A stretch of DNA of 64,000 nucleotides, taken from positions 1-64,000 of the forward strand of contig JBFLWS010000014.1 of NCBI GenBank assembly GCA_040757715.1. The letters are read 5' to 3'. Source of the DNA: CAIMFV01 sp040757715. Lineage in GTDB: Bacteria > Pseudomonadota > Alphaproteobacteria > Caulobacterales > Caulobacteraceae. Below the pieces are notes generated by a model, which saw only the letters and a program-made list of their open reading frames with translations, searched no databases and was not told where the DNA came from. Positions within the stretch are counted from its first letter, which is position 1; each line of letters starts with the position of its first letter. Positions 22,801 to 33,774 of this stretch are shown here, in pieces. The position numbers and the translations under genes are program-made.

Positions 22801-23130
22801 ATGGGTGCGTCCGCGACCATCGAAAAGACCTGCGCCGTGACGCGGAAGGGGCAAACCACCCTGCCTCTAGCCATTCGGCAACTCTTGGGCGTGCCTGACG
22901 GAGGCCATATTCTGGTCCGCGCCGAGGGGCGGCGCATCGTCATCGAGCCCGTAGACGACGCGCATCGCGATCCCGCCATCGGCGCCTTTCTGCGTCTGAT
23001 CGCTGGAGACATCGCCGCCGGCCGCGGCGTGGGCGCGCTTCCCGATGATCTGGTGCAAAGCCTCCAGCACGCGCTCAAGGAGGCGGAGGTCGATCTCGAT
23101 GCGCCGATTGAGGGCGACGTGTGCCTCTGA
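22801..23130 (+). CDS. prlF: PrlF-family antitoxin (AbrB/SpoVT fold)
   Basis: 109 residues. The swapped-hairpin DNA-binding part is ATIEKTCAVTRKGQTTLPLAIRQLLGV...HILVRAEGRRIVIEPVDD; the acidic C-terminal half (LKEAEVDLDAPIEGD) should bind the toxin. PrlF antitoxins neutralise YhaV and autorepress the operon. Start is the ATG of MGASATIE with GAGGTG upstream; an ATG four codons earlier is possible. Its 3' end overlaps the toxin start by 10 bases. Confidence 0.9.
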   Translation: MGASATIEKTCAVTRKGQTTLPLAIRQLLGVPDGGHILVRAEGRRIVIEPVDDAHRDPAIGAFLRLIAGDIAAGRGVGALPDDLVQSLQHALKEAEVDLDAPIEGDVCL

Positions 23131-23609
23131 TCGTCAACGGGTGGACGCTGCTGTTCCACCAGATGATGGTCGGCCAGATCGCCAATCTGACTGAGGGCTA
23201 TGACCGGGCGCGGCGGTCTGATCCGGACGCTTACCGCTCCAACGCCAATGTTCGTGTGCTGGCCTCGGTCGCGAAGCTGGTTCTGGACGTGATCCCGCAA
23301 AACCCTGGGCATGCGGATTTTCGCATCGGCAACACGATGGGCGAAGCTTATCGCCACTGGTCCCGCGCCAAGTTCGGTCAGCGCTTTCGCCTGTTCTTTC
23401 GCTATGACAGCGCCGCCAGGATCATCGTCTACGCCTGGGTGAACGACGAGAACTCTCTGCGCGCCCGAGGCAGCAAGACTGACCCCTACGCCGTGTTCAA
23501 GAACATGCTCGCGCGCGGCAATCCGCCAGACGGGTGGGACGCCCTGTTGGCCGCCGCCGAGGCTTTGCCCTCGGAGCTGCAAGAGGCGCTGCGAGACCTT
23601 CGGCCATAG
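23121..23609 (+). CDS. yhaV: YhaV-family toxin (ribosome-linked mRNA interferase)
   Basis: 162 residues from a GTG start inside the antitoxin's last codons. Signatures: VNGWTLLFHQMMVGQIANL, NANVRVLASVAKLVLDVIPQNP, YRHWSRAKFGQRFRLFFRYDS, IIVYAWVNDENSLRARGSKTDPYAVF, the RelE-like RNase core of YhaV. Full length, with no visible defect. In E. coli the PrlF-YhaV pair slows growth by mRNA cleavage when the antitoxin is degraded. Confidence 0.92.
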   Translation: MPLIVNGWTLLFHQMMVGQIANLTEGYDRARRSDPDAYRSNANVRVLASVAKLVLDVIPQNPGHADFRIGNTMGEAYRHWSRAKFGQRFRLFFRYDSAARIIVYAWVNDENSLRARGSKTDPYAVFKNMLARGNPPDGWDALLAAAEALPSELQEALRDLRP

Positions 23610-23652
23610 TTTGGCGCGCGATCCAGCTTTCAGCCCCTGCGCCTGAAGGGCT

Positions 23653-24279
23653 TCACCCCTTCAGCTGCGCCGCGGCGCGGGCGAGTTCGGTGATGCGGGC
23701 GAAGTCCCCCGCCTGCACCGCCTCGGCGGGCGCCACCCAGCTGCCGCCCACGCACACCACGTTGGGAAGGGCGAGATAGGACGGGGCGTTGGCGAGGCTG
23801 ACCCCGCCGGTGGGGCAGAACTTCAGCTGCGGCAAGGGCGCGCCGAGGGCCTTCAAGAGCGGAACCCCGCCCACCTGTTCGGCCGGGAACAGCTTGGCGA
23901 ACACGTGGCCGGCGTCCAGCGCCATCATGGCCTCCGTCGCCGTGGAGACGCCTGGCAGCAGCGGAACCGGCGCGCGCTCGGAAATGGCCTTGGAGAAGCC
24001 CGGGCTGACCAGGAACTGCGCGCCCGCCTTGGCGGCGGCCTCGGCCTGGGCGGGACTGATCACCGTGCCAGCGCCCACCACCGCGCCCTCCACATCGGCG
24101 GCGATGACGCGGATCACCTCCAGCGCCGCGGGGGTGCGAAGCGTGATCTCCAGGCTCGGCAGGCCGCCGGCCACCAGGGCGCGGGCCAGCGGCAAGGCGG
24201 CGGCGAGGTCCTCCACCACCAGCACCGGGATCACCGGGGCGAGACGGAGAATGCGTTCCAGGGCGGCGGGATCGGTCAT
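23653..24279 (-). CDS. eda: KDPG aldolase (2-dehydro-3-deoxy-phosphogluconate aldolase)
   Basis: 208 residues. Last gene of the Entner-Doudoroff operon; cleaves KDPG to pyruvate and glyceraldehyde 3-phosphate. Motifs: APVIPVLVVEDLAAALPLARALVAGGLPSLEITLRT (catalytic Glu), GAGTVISPAQAEAAAKAGAQFLVSPG, KLFPAEQVGG (Schiff-base Lys), KFCPTGGVSLANAPSYL. The start ATG overlaps the glk stop (ATGA). Confidence 0.96.
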   Translation of the reverse strand: MTDPAALERILRLAPVIPVLVVEDLAAALPLARALVAGGLPSLEITLRTPAALEVIRVIAADVEGAVVGAGTVISPAQAEAAAKAGAQFLVSPGFSKAISERAPVPLLPGVSTATEAMMALDAGHVFAKLFPAEQVGGVPLLKALGAPLPQLKFCPTGGVSLANAPSYLALPNVVCVGGSWVAPAEAVQAGDFARITELARAAAQLKG

Positions 24280-25261
24280 GCGGAGGCCTCGGCGGCGAGT
24301 GCGGCGCGGGCGGCGCCGATGAGCGCCGCATAGGGGTGGCGAATGAGGAAGGTGGGTACGGCGGACAGATAGTCGCGGAACCTTCCCTTGTCTTCGAAGC
24401 GCTGGCGGAACTGCACGGCGTTCAGCTGGTCGATCAGGATCAAGGTCACGCCGCCGGCGATATAGAGCCCGCCGGTGGCCCCGAAGGTGAGCACCATGTC
24501 GCCGGCCAAGGTGGCGAGGGAGAGCATGAAGCGCTCCACCGCCAGGGCGGCCAGGCGATCGCCGAGCGCTGCGCGCTCCCCCACCTCCCGTGGTGTCGGG
24601 CAGGTTGGCGACGCGCCTTCGATCTCGCACAGGGCCTCATAGAGGTTGAGGAGGCCAGGCCCCGACACCACTCGCTCGGCGGACACCCGTCCGTACCGGC
24701 GCCGCAGCACGCAGAGGATCTGATCGTCGAGCTCGTCGCAGGGGGCGAAGCTGACGTGGCCGGCCTCGCCGACGCAGACCAGCGGCTGGCCCACGTAGGG
24801 CGCGGCCACCAGGGCCGAGGCGTTGAGCCCAGTGCCGGGGCCGATGATCCCCACCGTGCCGCCCAAGAGCCCGCCCCGCCGGGTGGACACCTCGCCGATT
24901 TCGCGCAGGTCCTTGGGGGCGAGTTCCTGCGCGGCCCAGGCGAAGGCGCCGAGGTCGTTCACCAGCACCACATTGGGCACGCCGAAGTGCAGGGCGATGG
25001 AATCGGCCGCCACCGTCCAGGCGAGGTTGGTGAAGCGCACCACGCCATTGATCACTGGTCCGGCGCAGGCCAGCGCCAGGAAGGCCAGCTTCGGATGGCC
25101 AAAGCCTTCGAGGTAGTCGCTCAGCGCCGCCTCAAGGTGCGGATAGTCCGCGGCCTTCAGGGCGGTGGCGTGATGCAGGCGAATCTCCCCCTCGTCGCCC
25201 ACGTCCGCCAGGGCGAAGCGGGCGTGGGTGCCGCCGATGTCGCCAACGAGACCGAGCGCTC

Positions 25262-25265
<4 letters not shown>
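24276..25265 (-). CDS. glk: Glucokinase
   Basis: 329 residues, ATP-dependent glucose phosphorylation. Phosphate-binding GDIGGTHARFALAD at the N-terminus, then LACAGPVINGVVRFTNLAW, VLVNDLGAFAWA (catalytic Asp), GIIGPGTGLNASALV, GEAGHVSFAPCDELD and GGLYIAGGV. The start is a TTG that overlaps the edd stop (TTGA); there is no ATG at a fitting place, so translation probably depends on coupling to edd. Confidence 0.95.
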
Positions 25266-27088
<1,823 letters not shown>

Positions 27089-27090
27089 GT

Positions 27091-27825
27091 TCAGGCTTCC
27101 GGGCTCCAATGGATCACAACGGGGACCCGCGTTTGGTGAAGCACCGCGCGGATGGGCATGGCGTTGGCGTTCTCGCCAGCGAGGGCGGCTTCCAACACCC
27201 GAAGTTTATCGGGGCCGGCGGCGAGGACGAGGATGGCGCGGGCGTTGAGAATCGCGGGCAAGGTCAAGGACAGCCGGGCTTCGAACGGCGCCGGCGCTCC
27301 AGGCGCCACCGCGATGACCTTGCGGGAAGCCGCGGGGTTGAGCCCGACGGCCAGCTCCGGCGCGTGCGGAAACAAGGAGGCGGTGTGGCCGTCGTCGCCC
27401 ACGCCTAGCACCACCACGTCAAAGGGCGCTTCGAGACTGGCGAGGCGTTGATCCGCCAGGTCAGCGGCCTCGGCCGCCGTCGCCACGTCGCGCCACAGGG
27501 GGATGAAACCGCAGACGCAGCCTGGACCGGCGAACAGCGAGCGGGCCAGAAGCCCAGCGTTGGACTGCGGCGAGGTCGGCGGCACGAACCGCTCGTCGGT
27601 GAGGGTGGCGGTGACCTTGGCCCAGGCCAGATCGCGCTTGCCCAGTTCGGCATAAACCGGCTCGGGAGTCTTGCCCCCCGCCAAGGCCATGACCGCCGCG
27701 CCACGCAAGTCCACCGCCTCCGCCAGGCGCACCGCCAGATCCTCCGCCGCAGCGGCGATGAACGCCGCCTTGCTCGGGTGGCGCAGGAAGGCCCCGACGG
27801 CCGGCTTCAACGCGACCCTATTCAT
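27091..27825 (-). CDS. pgl: 6-Phosphogluconolactonase
   Basis: 244 residues of the NagB-like (DevB/SOL) family: VMALAGGKTPEPVYAEL, VTATLTDERFVPPTSPQSN, FDVVVLGVGDDGHTASLFPHAP, RLSLTLPAILNARAILVLAAG. It hydrolyses 6-phosphogluconolactone made by zwf. The start overlaps the end of zwf by 8 bases, giving a tightly coupled operon zwf-pgl-edd-glk-eda. Confidence 0.95.
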   Translation of the reverse strand: MNRVALKPAVGAFLRHPSKAAFIAAAAEDLAVRLAEAVDLRGAAVMALAGGKTPEPVYAELGKRDLAWAKVTATLTDERFVPPTSPQSNAGLLARSLFAGPGCVCGFIPLWRDVATAAEAADLADQRLASLEAPFDVVVLGVGDDGHTASLFPHAPELAVGLNPAASRKVIAVAPGAPAPFEARLSLTLPAILNARAILVLAAGPDKLRVLEAALAGENANAMPIRAVLHQTRVPVVIHWSPEA

Positions 27826-29254
27826 TCCAACTGCGGCCCATCTGGGCGATGAGGTTGTAGGCGGCGGTGGGGCCCCAGGAGCCGGCGTCATAGGGCTTGC
27901 AGGTCTGGCTGGTGTCGGCCCAGGCTTGGCGCAGACCGTCGATCCACGCCCAACTCGCCTCCACCTCGTCGCGGCGCACGAACAGGGTGGAGTTGTTATC
28001 GATCACATCCAGCAACAGCCGCTCATAGGCGATGCGCCGCCGTCCGCCGCCGAAGGCCTTGGCCAGGCTTAGGCTCAGCGGCAGGGGCGAGAGGCGGAAG
28101 CCTTCGCGGTCGAGCCCCGGCGCCTTGTTCATCAGGAGGAGGTTGATGTCCTCGTCCGGCTGCAGGTCGATGACCAGCTTGTTGGCCTCGAGATCATGGG
28201 CCCCCACGCCGTTGAACACATTGTGCGGCACGGGCTTGAACTGCACCACGATCTGGGTGCGCTTCTCTGGCAGGCGCTTACCGGTGCGCAGGAAGAAGGG
28301 CACGCCAGCCCAGCGCCAATTGTCGATATGGGCGCAGAGGGCGACATAGGTCTCGGTGTCGGTGGCCTTGCCGCATTCGTCCACATAGGCCGCCGCCGGC
28401 TTGCCGCCGGAGACGCCAGCCCGGTACTGGCCGCGCAAGGTGAGATGCGCCGCCTGGTCGCGCCCGATGGGCCGCAAGGAGCGCAACACCTTCACCTTCT
28501 CGCTGCGCACCGCGGCCGGGTCCATGTTGGCGGGCGGCTCCATGGCCACCAGGCACAGGAGCTGCAGCATGTGGTTTTGCAGCATGTCACGCAGAGCGCC
28601 GTAGTCGTCGTAATAGGGCCAGCGGTCTCCCACCCCCTCGGTCTCGGCGACGGTGATCTCCACGTGGTCCACGGTCTGATTGGTCCACAAGGGTTCGAAC
28701 AGCACATTGGCGAAGCGCAGCGCGATGAGGTTCTGCACCGTCTCCTTGCCGAGATAATGATCGATCCGGTAGGTGCGTTCCTCGTGGAAGGCCTTGGCCA
28801 CGGCGGCGTTGATGGCGTCGCTGGTGGGACCGTCGCGGCCGATGGGCTTTTCCAGCACCACCCGGTTGGGGGCCTGGCTGAGGCCGGCGGCGTTCAGCTG
28901 CTCGCAGATGGCGTCGAACAGATTGGGCGACACGGCGAGATAGAAGATGGTCTCCTCATCGCCCACCACCGCCTTCAAGGCCGCGGCGCCGGCCGGCTTG
29001 CCAAGGTCCGCAGCCACATAGTTCAGCCGCGCCGCAAAGCGCTCGAAGGCCTCGGCGGGGGGCGCGGCGCCGGCCCGCTCGCTCACCGCGGCGTGGGTCA
29101 TGCCGACAAAGGCCTCGACGCTCAGGGCTTGCCGCGACAGGCCGATGACCTTCAGCTCGGGGGGCAATAGGCCGTCCGCGTCCAGGAAATAGAGCGACGG
29201 CAGCAGCATGCGCCGCGCCAGATCGCCCGTGCCGCCGGCTATGACAATGTTCAT
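27818..29254 (-). CDS. zwf: Glucose-6-phosphate dehydrogenase
   Basis: 478 residues, first gene of the operon. Nucleotide-binding GGTGDLARRMLLPSLY, substrate motif RIDHYLGKETVQNLIALRF, VEKPIGRDGPTSDAIN-type loop, GALRDMLQNHMLQLLCLVAME, and PFFLRTGKRLPEKRTQIVVQFK. The nucleotide loop is GGTGDL instead of the usual GASGDL, a variant seen in relatives. Start ATG (MNIVIAGG) with GGAGGA upstream; upstream in-frame codons lie over the operator and are excluded. Confidence 0.96.
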   Translation of the reverse strand: MNIVIAGGTGDLARRMLLPSLYFLDADGLLPPELKVIGLSRQALSVEAFVGMTHAAVSERAGAAPPAEAFERFAARLNYVAADLGKPAGAAALKAVVGDEETIFYLAVSPNLFDAICEQLNAAGLSQAPNRVVLEKPIGRDGPTSDAINAAVAKAFHEERTYRIDHYLGKETVQNLIALRFANVLFEPLWTNQTVDHVEITVAETEGVGDRWPYYDDYGALRDMLQNHMLQLLCLVAMEPPANMDPAAVRSEKVKVLRSLRPIGRDQAAHLTLRGQYRAGVSGGKPAAAYVDECGKATDTETYVALCAHIDNWRWAGVPFFLRTGKRLPEKRTQIVVQFKPVPHNVFNGVGAHDLEANKLVIDLQPDEDINLLLMNKAPGLDREGFRLSPLPLSLSLAKAFGGGRRRIAYERLLLDVIDNNSTLFVRRDEVEASWAWIDGLRQAWADTSQTCKPYDAGSWGPTAAYNLIAQMGRSWNE

Positions 29255-29284
29255 TCTTCCTCCGCAGGCGTAGACACCGCATCG

Positions 29285-29298
29285 TGACAGCGTTGTCA
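29285..29298. promoter_or_regulatory. Candidate LacI-family operator upstream of zwf
   Basis: TGACAGCGTTGTCA: near-perfect 14-bp palindrome with the central CG pair typical of LacI-family operators, 31 bases upstream of the zwf ATG. The LacI regulator at 21708-22730 is the natural candidate. Confidence 0.65.
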
Positions 29299-29375
29299 AC
29301 GCTCGAATGCGCGGGTTGAGTCGCGACCGAGTGTAGCGGGCGCCGGGCAAGGTGAGCTAGCTGGACCTGGCGAGC

Positions 29376-30929
29376 CTACGCCGCCCGCACCTCCGTCTCG
29401 GCCATGCGCTGGATGGCCACATAGTCGGTCTTGCCGCTGCCGAGCACGGGGATTTCCGGCACGCGGACGATGCGCTTGGGCACGGCGAGCTCAGGCGCGC
29501 CGATGCGCTGGGCGTGGTCGACGAGGGGCGTCACCTGGGCGTCGAGGCGGTCGGTGACCAGGATGAGCCGCTCGCCCTTCTTGGAATCGGGCAGGGAGAT
29601 CACCGCATGGCGGGCGTCCGGCCACACCCCGGCGGCCAGGTCCTCCACCGCCGACAGGGACACCATCTCGCCGCCGATCTTGGCGAAGCGCTTCACCCGG
29701 CCGCGGATGCTGACAAAGCCCTCGGCGTCGATGGAGACCACATCGCCGGTGTCGTGCCAGCCGTCGTCGGGGGCCTCCACGCTGCCGTCGTCGTTGAGAT
29801 AGCCGGCCATGACATTGGGCCCGCGCACCAGCAGCTTGGCCCCGCCCTGGATGCCTTCGACCTTCTCCAGCCGCCATTCGAGCCCCGGCAGCATGGGCCC
29901 CACCGTGCCCACCCGATTGCGGCCGGGCTGGTTCACCGCCACCACGGGGGCGGCCTCGGTGGCGCCGTAGCCTTCCAGCAGCTGCACGCCCTTGAACAGC
30001 TGGTCGAACAGGTGGTGGGTCTCGTCGCGCACCCGCTCTGCCCCGCAGACCACGAATTGCAGCCCTGAGAGATCGCCCGGATCAGCGGCGCGAGCGTACT
30101 GGTTCACGAAGGTGTCGGTGGCCAGCAGGATAGAGGACTTGCTGTCGCGGATCAGGGTCGGGATCTGCTTCACGTGCAGGGGCGACGGGTACTGGAACGC
30201 CTTCATGCCGGTGAGAATGGGCAGGAACACGCCCCCGGTGAGGCCGAAACAGTGGAAGATCGGCAGGGGATTGAACATCACCCAGGCCGGGTCGAGGTCG
30301 ATGTGAGCGGCCACCTGCTCCACATTGGCGCAGAGATTGCCCTGGGTCAGCATGACGCCGCGGGGGGCGCCGAAACTGCCCGAGGTGAACAGGATCACCC
30401 CCGGATCATCCACCTTCAGGGGCGCGCGGAACTGGCGCGGGGCCAGGGCGGCCACGGCGGCGAAGGCCTTGTCGGCGAGCCCCACCTGTTCGCGCACATC
30501 TTCGAGATAGGTGATGGCGCAGTCGGCGCTGAGGGCGTCGATAAGATCGTCCAGCTTGGCCTGATCGACAAAGCGATGCGAGGTGAGGATGCGCTTCACC
30601 CCCGCCAGACGACAGGCCGCTTTCAGATTGCGGATGCCGGCGGTGAAGTTGAGCATGGTGGGCGTGCGCCCAAAGGCGGTGAGGGCGAAGAAGGTCACCA
30701 CCCCGCCGGCGCTGGAGGGCAGCAGCACCCCTACCCGCTCGCGCTCGCCGGTGAGCTTGGCGATCCGCCGACCGAGGGCGAACGAGGCCCGGATCAGGTC
30801 GGTGTAGCTGAGCGGCTTGCGTTCCTGGTCCTCGATGATCGGCTTCTTGGCGCCGAACCTGTCGCGGGCGTCGATCAGGGCGTCGAACAGGGCGCGATCC
30901 CCCGCTCGTGCATCATAGTCGCGCGGCAT
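29376..30929 (-). CDS. Aas-like acyl-ACP/acyl-CoA synthetase (AMP-forming)
   Basis: 517 residues of the ANL superfamily. Phosphate loop LFTSGSFGAPRGVMLTQGN, GYGATEAAPVVAVNQPG, VRGPNVMAGYLNDDGS, WHDTGDVVSIDAEGFVSIRGRVKRFAKIGGEMVSL and the C-terminal GSGKTDYVAIQRM lysine. The TEAAPVV and RVKRFAKIGGEMVSL stretches resemble the ligase half of Aas (2-acylglycerophosphoethanolamine acyltransferase/acyl-ACP synthetase), but no acyltransferase domain is attached. Probably activates fatty acids for membrane-lipid recycling. Single gene. Confidence 0.85.
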   Translation of the reverse strand: MPRDYDARAGDRALFDALIDARDRFGAKKPIIEDQERKPLSYTDLIRASFALGRRIAKLTGERERVGVLLPSSAGGVVTFFALTAFGRTPTMLNFTAGIRNLKAACRLAGVKRILTSHRFVDQAKLDDLIDALSADCAITYLEDVREQVGLADKAFAAVAALAPRQFRAPLKVDDPGVILFTSGSFGAPRGVMLTQGNLCANVEQVAAHIDLDPAWVMFNPLPIFHCFGLTGGVFLPILTGMKAFQYPSPLHVKQIPTLIRDSKSSILLATDTFVNQYARAADPGDLSGLQFVVCGAERVRDETHHLFDQLFKGVQLLEGYGATEAAPVVAVNQPGRNRVGTVGPMLPGLEWRLEKVEGIQGGAKLLVRGPNVMAGYLNDDGSVEAPDDGWHDTGDVVSIDAEGFVSIRGRVKRFAKIGGEMVSLSAVEDLAAGVWPDARHAVISLPDSKKGERLILVTDRLDAQVTPLVDHAQRIGAPELAVPKRIVRVPEIPVLGSGKTDYVAIQRMAETEVRAA

Positions 30930-31045
30930 CTACGCGGCTCTCCGGTGCGTCCCGGCGGAGCGGGACCAAAGACGCTGAGGCTAGCCCCGGACGGCGGGGA
31001 AGGAAAGAGGCGCGATTTGGGCCAATTTCGTAGGGCGCGCCTCCC

Positions 31046-31888
31046 CTACTCCGCCGCCGCGGCCGCGGGGGGTGGGAACACGGCGCGCCAGGTGGCGAGC
31101 TTGTCCTGGTCATTCTTATCCCAGGGATGGAAGCCCGGGCGATACCAGTCCCAGTAGCTCGACCAGCTGATGCGGAAAAGGCCCGGCTTCCACAACAGAT
31201 AGCCTAACGTGGCGCGGCGGGCCTTCTTGAAGTCCATGCCGTCGGCGGCCAGCAACAGGGCGCCGAAGCGGCTGATGTTGAGGGTGAACATCACCGTGAT
31301 GATGGCCATGACCCGCACCCGCAGCACGTAGCGCTGCCAGGGGCTCCAGTCCTTGGCGATCTCCATGAACACGTCATAGGCCACGGCCTTGTGTTCGCTC
31401 TCCTCCATGGCGTGCCACTGCCACAACTTGGCGATCTCGGGATCGACGCCCTCCCAGATCTTGGGATTGCCGAGGAACCAGTCGGCCATCATCGCCGTGA
31501 AGTGCTCCAGGCACATGGTGGCCGCCAGCATGGCGATGGGGCCGCGCTCGCGCACGATGTCCTGGCGGGCGCGCAGCTCGCTCTCGATCTGGTCCAGGGG
31601 ATAGTGCCCACGATCGAGGTGCGAATTCATGCTCACATGTTCGCGGGTGTGAATGGCCTCCTGCACGATGAAGGCCTTGGCCTGATCCAAGAGCTTGCCG
31701 GTGAGTTGCGGGCGATAGTTGCGCACGGCGTCAATGAACATGCGCTCCCCGTCCGGGAAGGTGATCGACATGGCGTTGAACACGGCGCTGCCCACCGGGT
31801 CGCCGCCCAGCCAAGCGTTGCTCTTGGCCGCATCGGTGACGAAGTGCAGATCGCGGGGGATGACGTCGTGGTTGTCGGGGGTGGTCAT
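31046..31888 (-). CDS. PF10118-type predicted metal-dependent hydrolase
   Basis: 280 residues. FPDGERMFIDAVRNY, QEAIHTREHVSMNSHLDR, MCLEHFTAMMADWFLGNP and WQWHAMEESEHKAVAYDVFMEI supply a His/Glu set like a diiron or other metal site in a helical bundle. The family is annotated only as predicted metal-dependent hydrolase; ferritin-like oxidase chemistry is equally possible. It is divergent from the TetR gene (61-bp gap) and probably under its control. AGGGG precedes the ATG of MTTPDNHDV. Confidence 0.85.
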   Translation of the reverse strand: MTTPDNHDVIPRDLHFVTDAAKSNAWLGGDPVGSAVFNAMSITFPDGERMFIDAVRNYRPQLTGKLLDQAKAFIVQEAIHTREHVSMNSHLDRGHYPLDQIESELRARQDIVRERGPIAMLAATMCLEHFTAMMADWFLGNPKIWEGVDPEIAKLWQWHAMEESEHKAVAYDVFMEIAKDWSPWQRYVLRVRVMAIITVMFTLNISRFGALLLAADGMDFKKARRATLGYLLWKPGLFRISWSSYWDWYRPGFHPWDKNDQDKLATWRAVFPPPAAAAAE

Positions 31889-31940
31889 GGCAAAGACCCC
31901 TTGCCTGTGTTTAGTGTCGTTGATCCTTAGATGCGTTATA

Positions 31941-31956
31941 TCGACAAAAATGTCAA
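31941..31956. promoter_or_regulatory. Candidate TetR operator over the tetR start
   Basis: TCGACA-AAAA-TGTCAA, an inverted repeat with one mismatch, overlapping the tetR ATG at 31950 and lying within 70 bases of the divergent hydrolase start. Assigned from symmetry and position only. Confidence 0.45.
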
Positions 31957-32567
31957 CAAGCCTCGCTGCACCGACCCGCACCCGCCGCTCTGCCGAAGCC
32001 GCCAAGGACAATATCCTCGCGGCCGCGGAGAAGATTCTCATTGAGGAGGGTCCTCAGCATCTGAAGGTGCTGGAGGTGGCCAAGGCCGCGGGTGTGGCCC
32101 ACGCCACGGTGCTGCATCACTTCGGCTCTATCGACGAGGTGCAGGAGGCGCTGATGACCCGCATGATCCGCGCCCTCGTCGATCGCATCGTGGCCATTGC
32201 TCACGAGCGCGCGGACTTGAGCGAAGCCACCATGGCCGGCATTTCCGACATGTTCGACACCTTCGAGGGTCGGGGCGTGGCGCGGCTGGCGGCCTGGCTG
32301 GAGCTCACCGGCGAGTCGCGCCGCCTCACCGTGGTGCGCGGCGCCGTGCGCGAGGTGATCGCAGCCCGGGCGGAAAAGGGCCTGCACCTGCCGCCGGAGG
32401 AGGTGGAGGACTTCATGTTGGCCAGCATCTGCCTGGCCTTGGGCGTGGGCCTCTTCGGCGCCCGGCTCTCGGCCCTGATGGAGCGGCCGGCGGATCATGC
32501 GCGGGCCACGGCGTTGCACCTGTTGCAGACCGCCACCCGCAAGGCCTGGGCGGGTGAAGGGTGTTAG
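31950..32567 (+). CDS. TetR-family transcriptional regulator
   Basis: 205 residues. N-terminal helix-turn-helix RSAEAAKDNILAAAEKILIEEG...LKVLEVAKAAGVAHATVLHHFGSIDEVQEALM, followed by an all-helical ligand domain. It is divergent from the PF10118 hydrolase, the usual arrangement for a local repressor. The start ATG has no clear ribosome-binding site, so the message may be leaderless or the start slightly different. Confidence 0.88.
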   Translation: MSTSLAAPTRTRRSAEAAKDNILAAAEKILIEEGPQHLKVLEVAKAAGVAHATVLHHFGSIDEVQEALMTRMIRALVDRIVAIAHERADLSEATMAGISDMFDTFEGRGVARLAAWLELTGESRRLTVVRGAVREVIAARAEKGLHLPPEEVEDFMLASICLALGVGLFGARLSALMERPADHARATALHLLQTATRKAWAGEGC

Positions 32568-32846
32568 GGGACAACAATTTATGCGCGCGGCGTGCAATTG
32601 CTGGCCGTCTTGCAACAGCGTGATGCGAACGCCGTTCGCATCACCATTGTGACTTGAAGACGCGCAAGTTGTCGTGCATAGCCTTATGTGTGTGAGTCAA
32701 TGGCGCTCGCAGGTGCGAATCGAAAATTTTGTCAAGCAAAATTATTGACAAACTCGCGTTTTTCGATTAACTCTTGCTCAAAGCTGCGCATTCGATCGCC
32801 TTGTTGGCGATGGAACGCGTATGGAGAGCAGCCAAAGGAGGCGAGT

Positions 32847-33050
32847 ATGCAAAATTCGGAATGCGCAAAGCTTGCCGCCCGCTACGAAGATAAACGGGCT
32901 GAAGGCTTGCTGGATGTTAAATTCTTCCTGCACACCACAGACAAGGTGCTGAGCGAGGAAGTCTGCGCCGAGGTGAATCGGCTCGATGCAGCCATCGCCG
33001 ATGGTGCGTATGTGCCGCTCGTGTTTGACGACCGCCACCGCAACGATTAA
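32847..33050 (+). CDS. Hypothetical 67-residue protein
   Basis: MQNSECAKLAARYEDKRAEG, LLDVKFFLHTTDKVLSEEVC, AEVNRLDAAIADGAYVPLVF and a DDRHRND end. AAAGGAGGCGAGT is an excellent ribosome-binding site. No family recognised; small, soluble and mixed-charge. It has its own terminator 25 bases after the stop and lies in a low-GC segment upstream of an ImmA/IrrE-like gene. Frames upstream of this ATG look non-coding. Confidence 0.6.
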   Translation: MQNSECAKLAARYEDKRAEGLLDVKFFLHTTDKVLSEEVCAEVNRLDAAIADGAYVPLVFDDRHRND

Positions 33051-33074
33051 ATACACGTTGGAAATTACGATTCT

Positions 33075-33101
33075 AAAGGCCCGCTGATGCGGGCCTTTTT
33101 T
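33075..33101 (+). terminator. Rho-independent terminator
   Basis: AAAGGCCCGC-TGAT-GCGGGCCTTTTTT: a 10-bp stem, 4-base loop and T-run, 25 bases past the small gene's stop. Confidence 0.92.
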
Positions 33102-33114
33102 CTAGGCGCAACCG

Positions 33115-33774
33115 ATGTATTTGATCGACGACGAAAGAGTTGAAAATGCAATAATGGCCGCCGACGCGGTTTGTAAGGCACCTGGCGTGTATCGATCACC
33201 CGGAGACTATTCAGGACACGCATCAATAGATGCAATGTTAGCGTATGTTCAAACTAAATTTGATATTCAAGTTCACCTTTGGGACGTTTCATTTCAAGGA
33301 ACAAATATAGGATCTAGACTTGAGGTTTATAAAGACAGAATAGAAATTTCTGTGAGGTCCGATCAAGATATCGGATGGAAAAGATTCTGCGCCGCAAAAG
33401 AATTAATGCACTTGCTGATAGATTCAGCACAAGATTATTCTCCTTACGGCAACGACAGAATTGATGAAATGCTTGAAAAAGGCATTATCGGCCTCGCAAG
33501 CGCAAAAAACAATCCCACGGGGAACCCAACGCAATCAGAACTTGTAGCTGAAATTGGCGCTGTAGAGGTCTTATACCCGGCCAAACAAATAATTAAAGAT
33601 ATTGAGCAGTTAAAAACCGAGGGTCATGACCCCATCATAAGTATACCGAAAGCAGCATTAATTCGCCAGATGCCAAGATTCTATGTGGCGACCGCGTTAA
33701 GACAGGATTTTCGCACCTTCGTCGCCGCGGCAATGACGCAATGCAATGGGCGACGCGAGAACAGTTCAAAATAA
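33115..33774 (+). CDS. ImmA/IrrE-like domain protein with altered active-site motif
   Basis: 219 residues. The segment DIGWKRFCAAKELMHLLIDS aligns with the ImmA/IrrE zinc-peptidase helix (usual form AHELGH), and SELVAEIGAVEVLYPAK with the third-ligand helix. Here the first histidine of HExxH is lysine (KELMH), so zinc peptidase activity is doubtful. Family members cleave phage-type repressors or DdrO after DNA damage. The gene is distinctly AT-rich for this genome and begins 14 bases after a terminator, without a clear ribosome-binding site. Probably horizontally acquired. Confidence 0.6.
   Translation: MYLIDDERVENAIMAADAVCKAPGVYRSPGDYSGHASIDAMLAYVQTKFDIQVHLWDVSFQGTNIGSRLEVYKDRIEISVRSDQDIGWKRFCAAKELMHLLIDSAQDYSPYGNDRIDEMLEKGIIGLASAKNNPTGNPTQSELVAEIGAVEVLYPAKQIIKDIEQLKTEGHDPIISIPKAALIRQMPRFYVATALRQDFRTFVAAAMTQCNGRRENSSK

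Noticed and set aside
33380..33430. Active zinc peptidase motif in the ImmA/IrrE-like gene
   Set aside because: The motif reads KELMH, not HExxH, so catalytic activity was not claimed.
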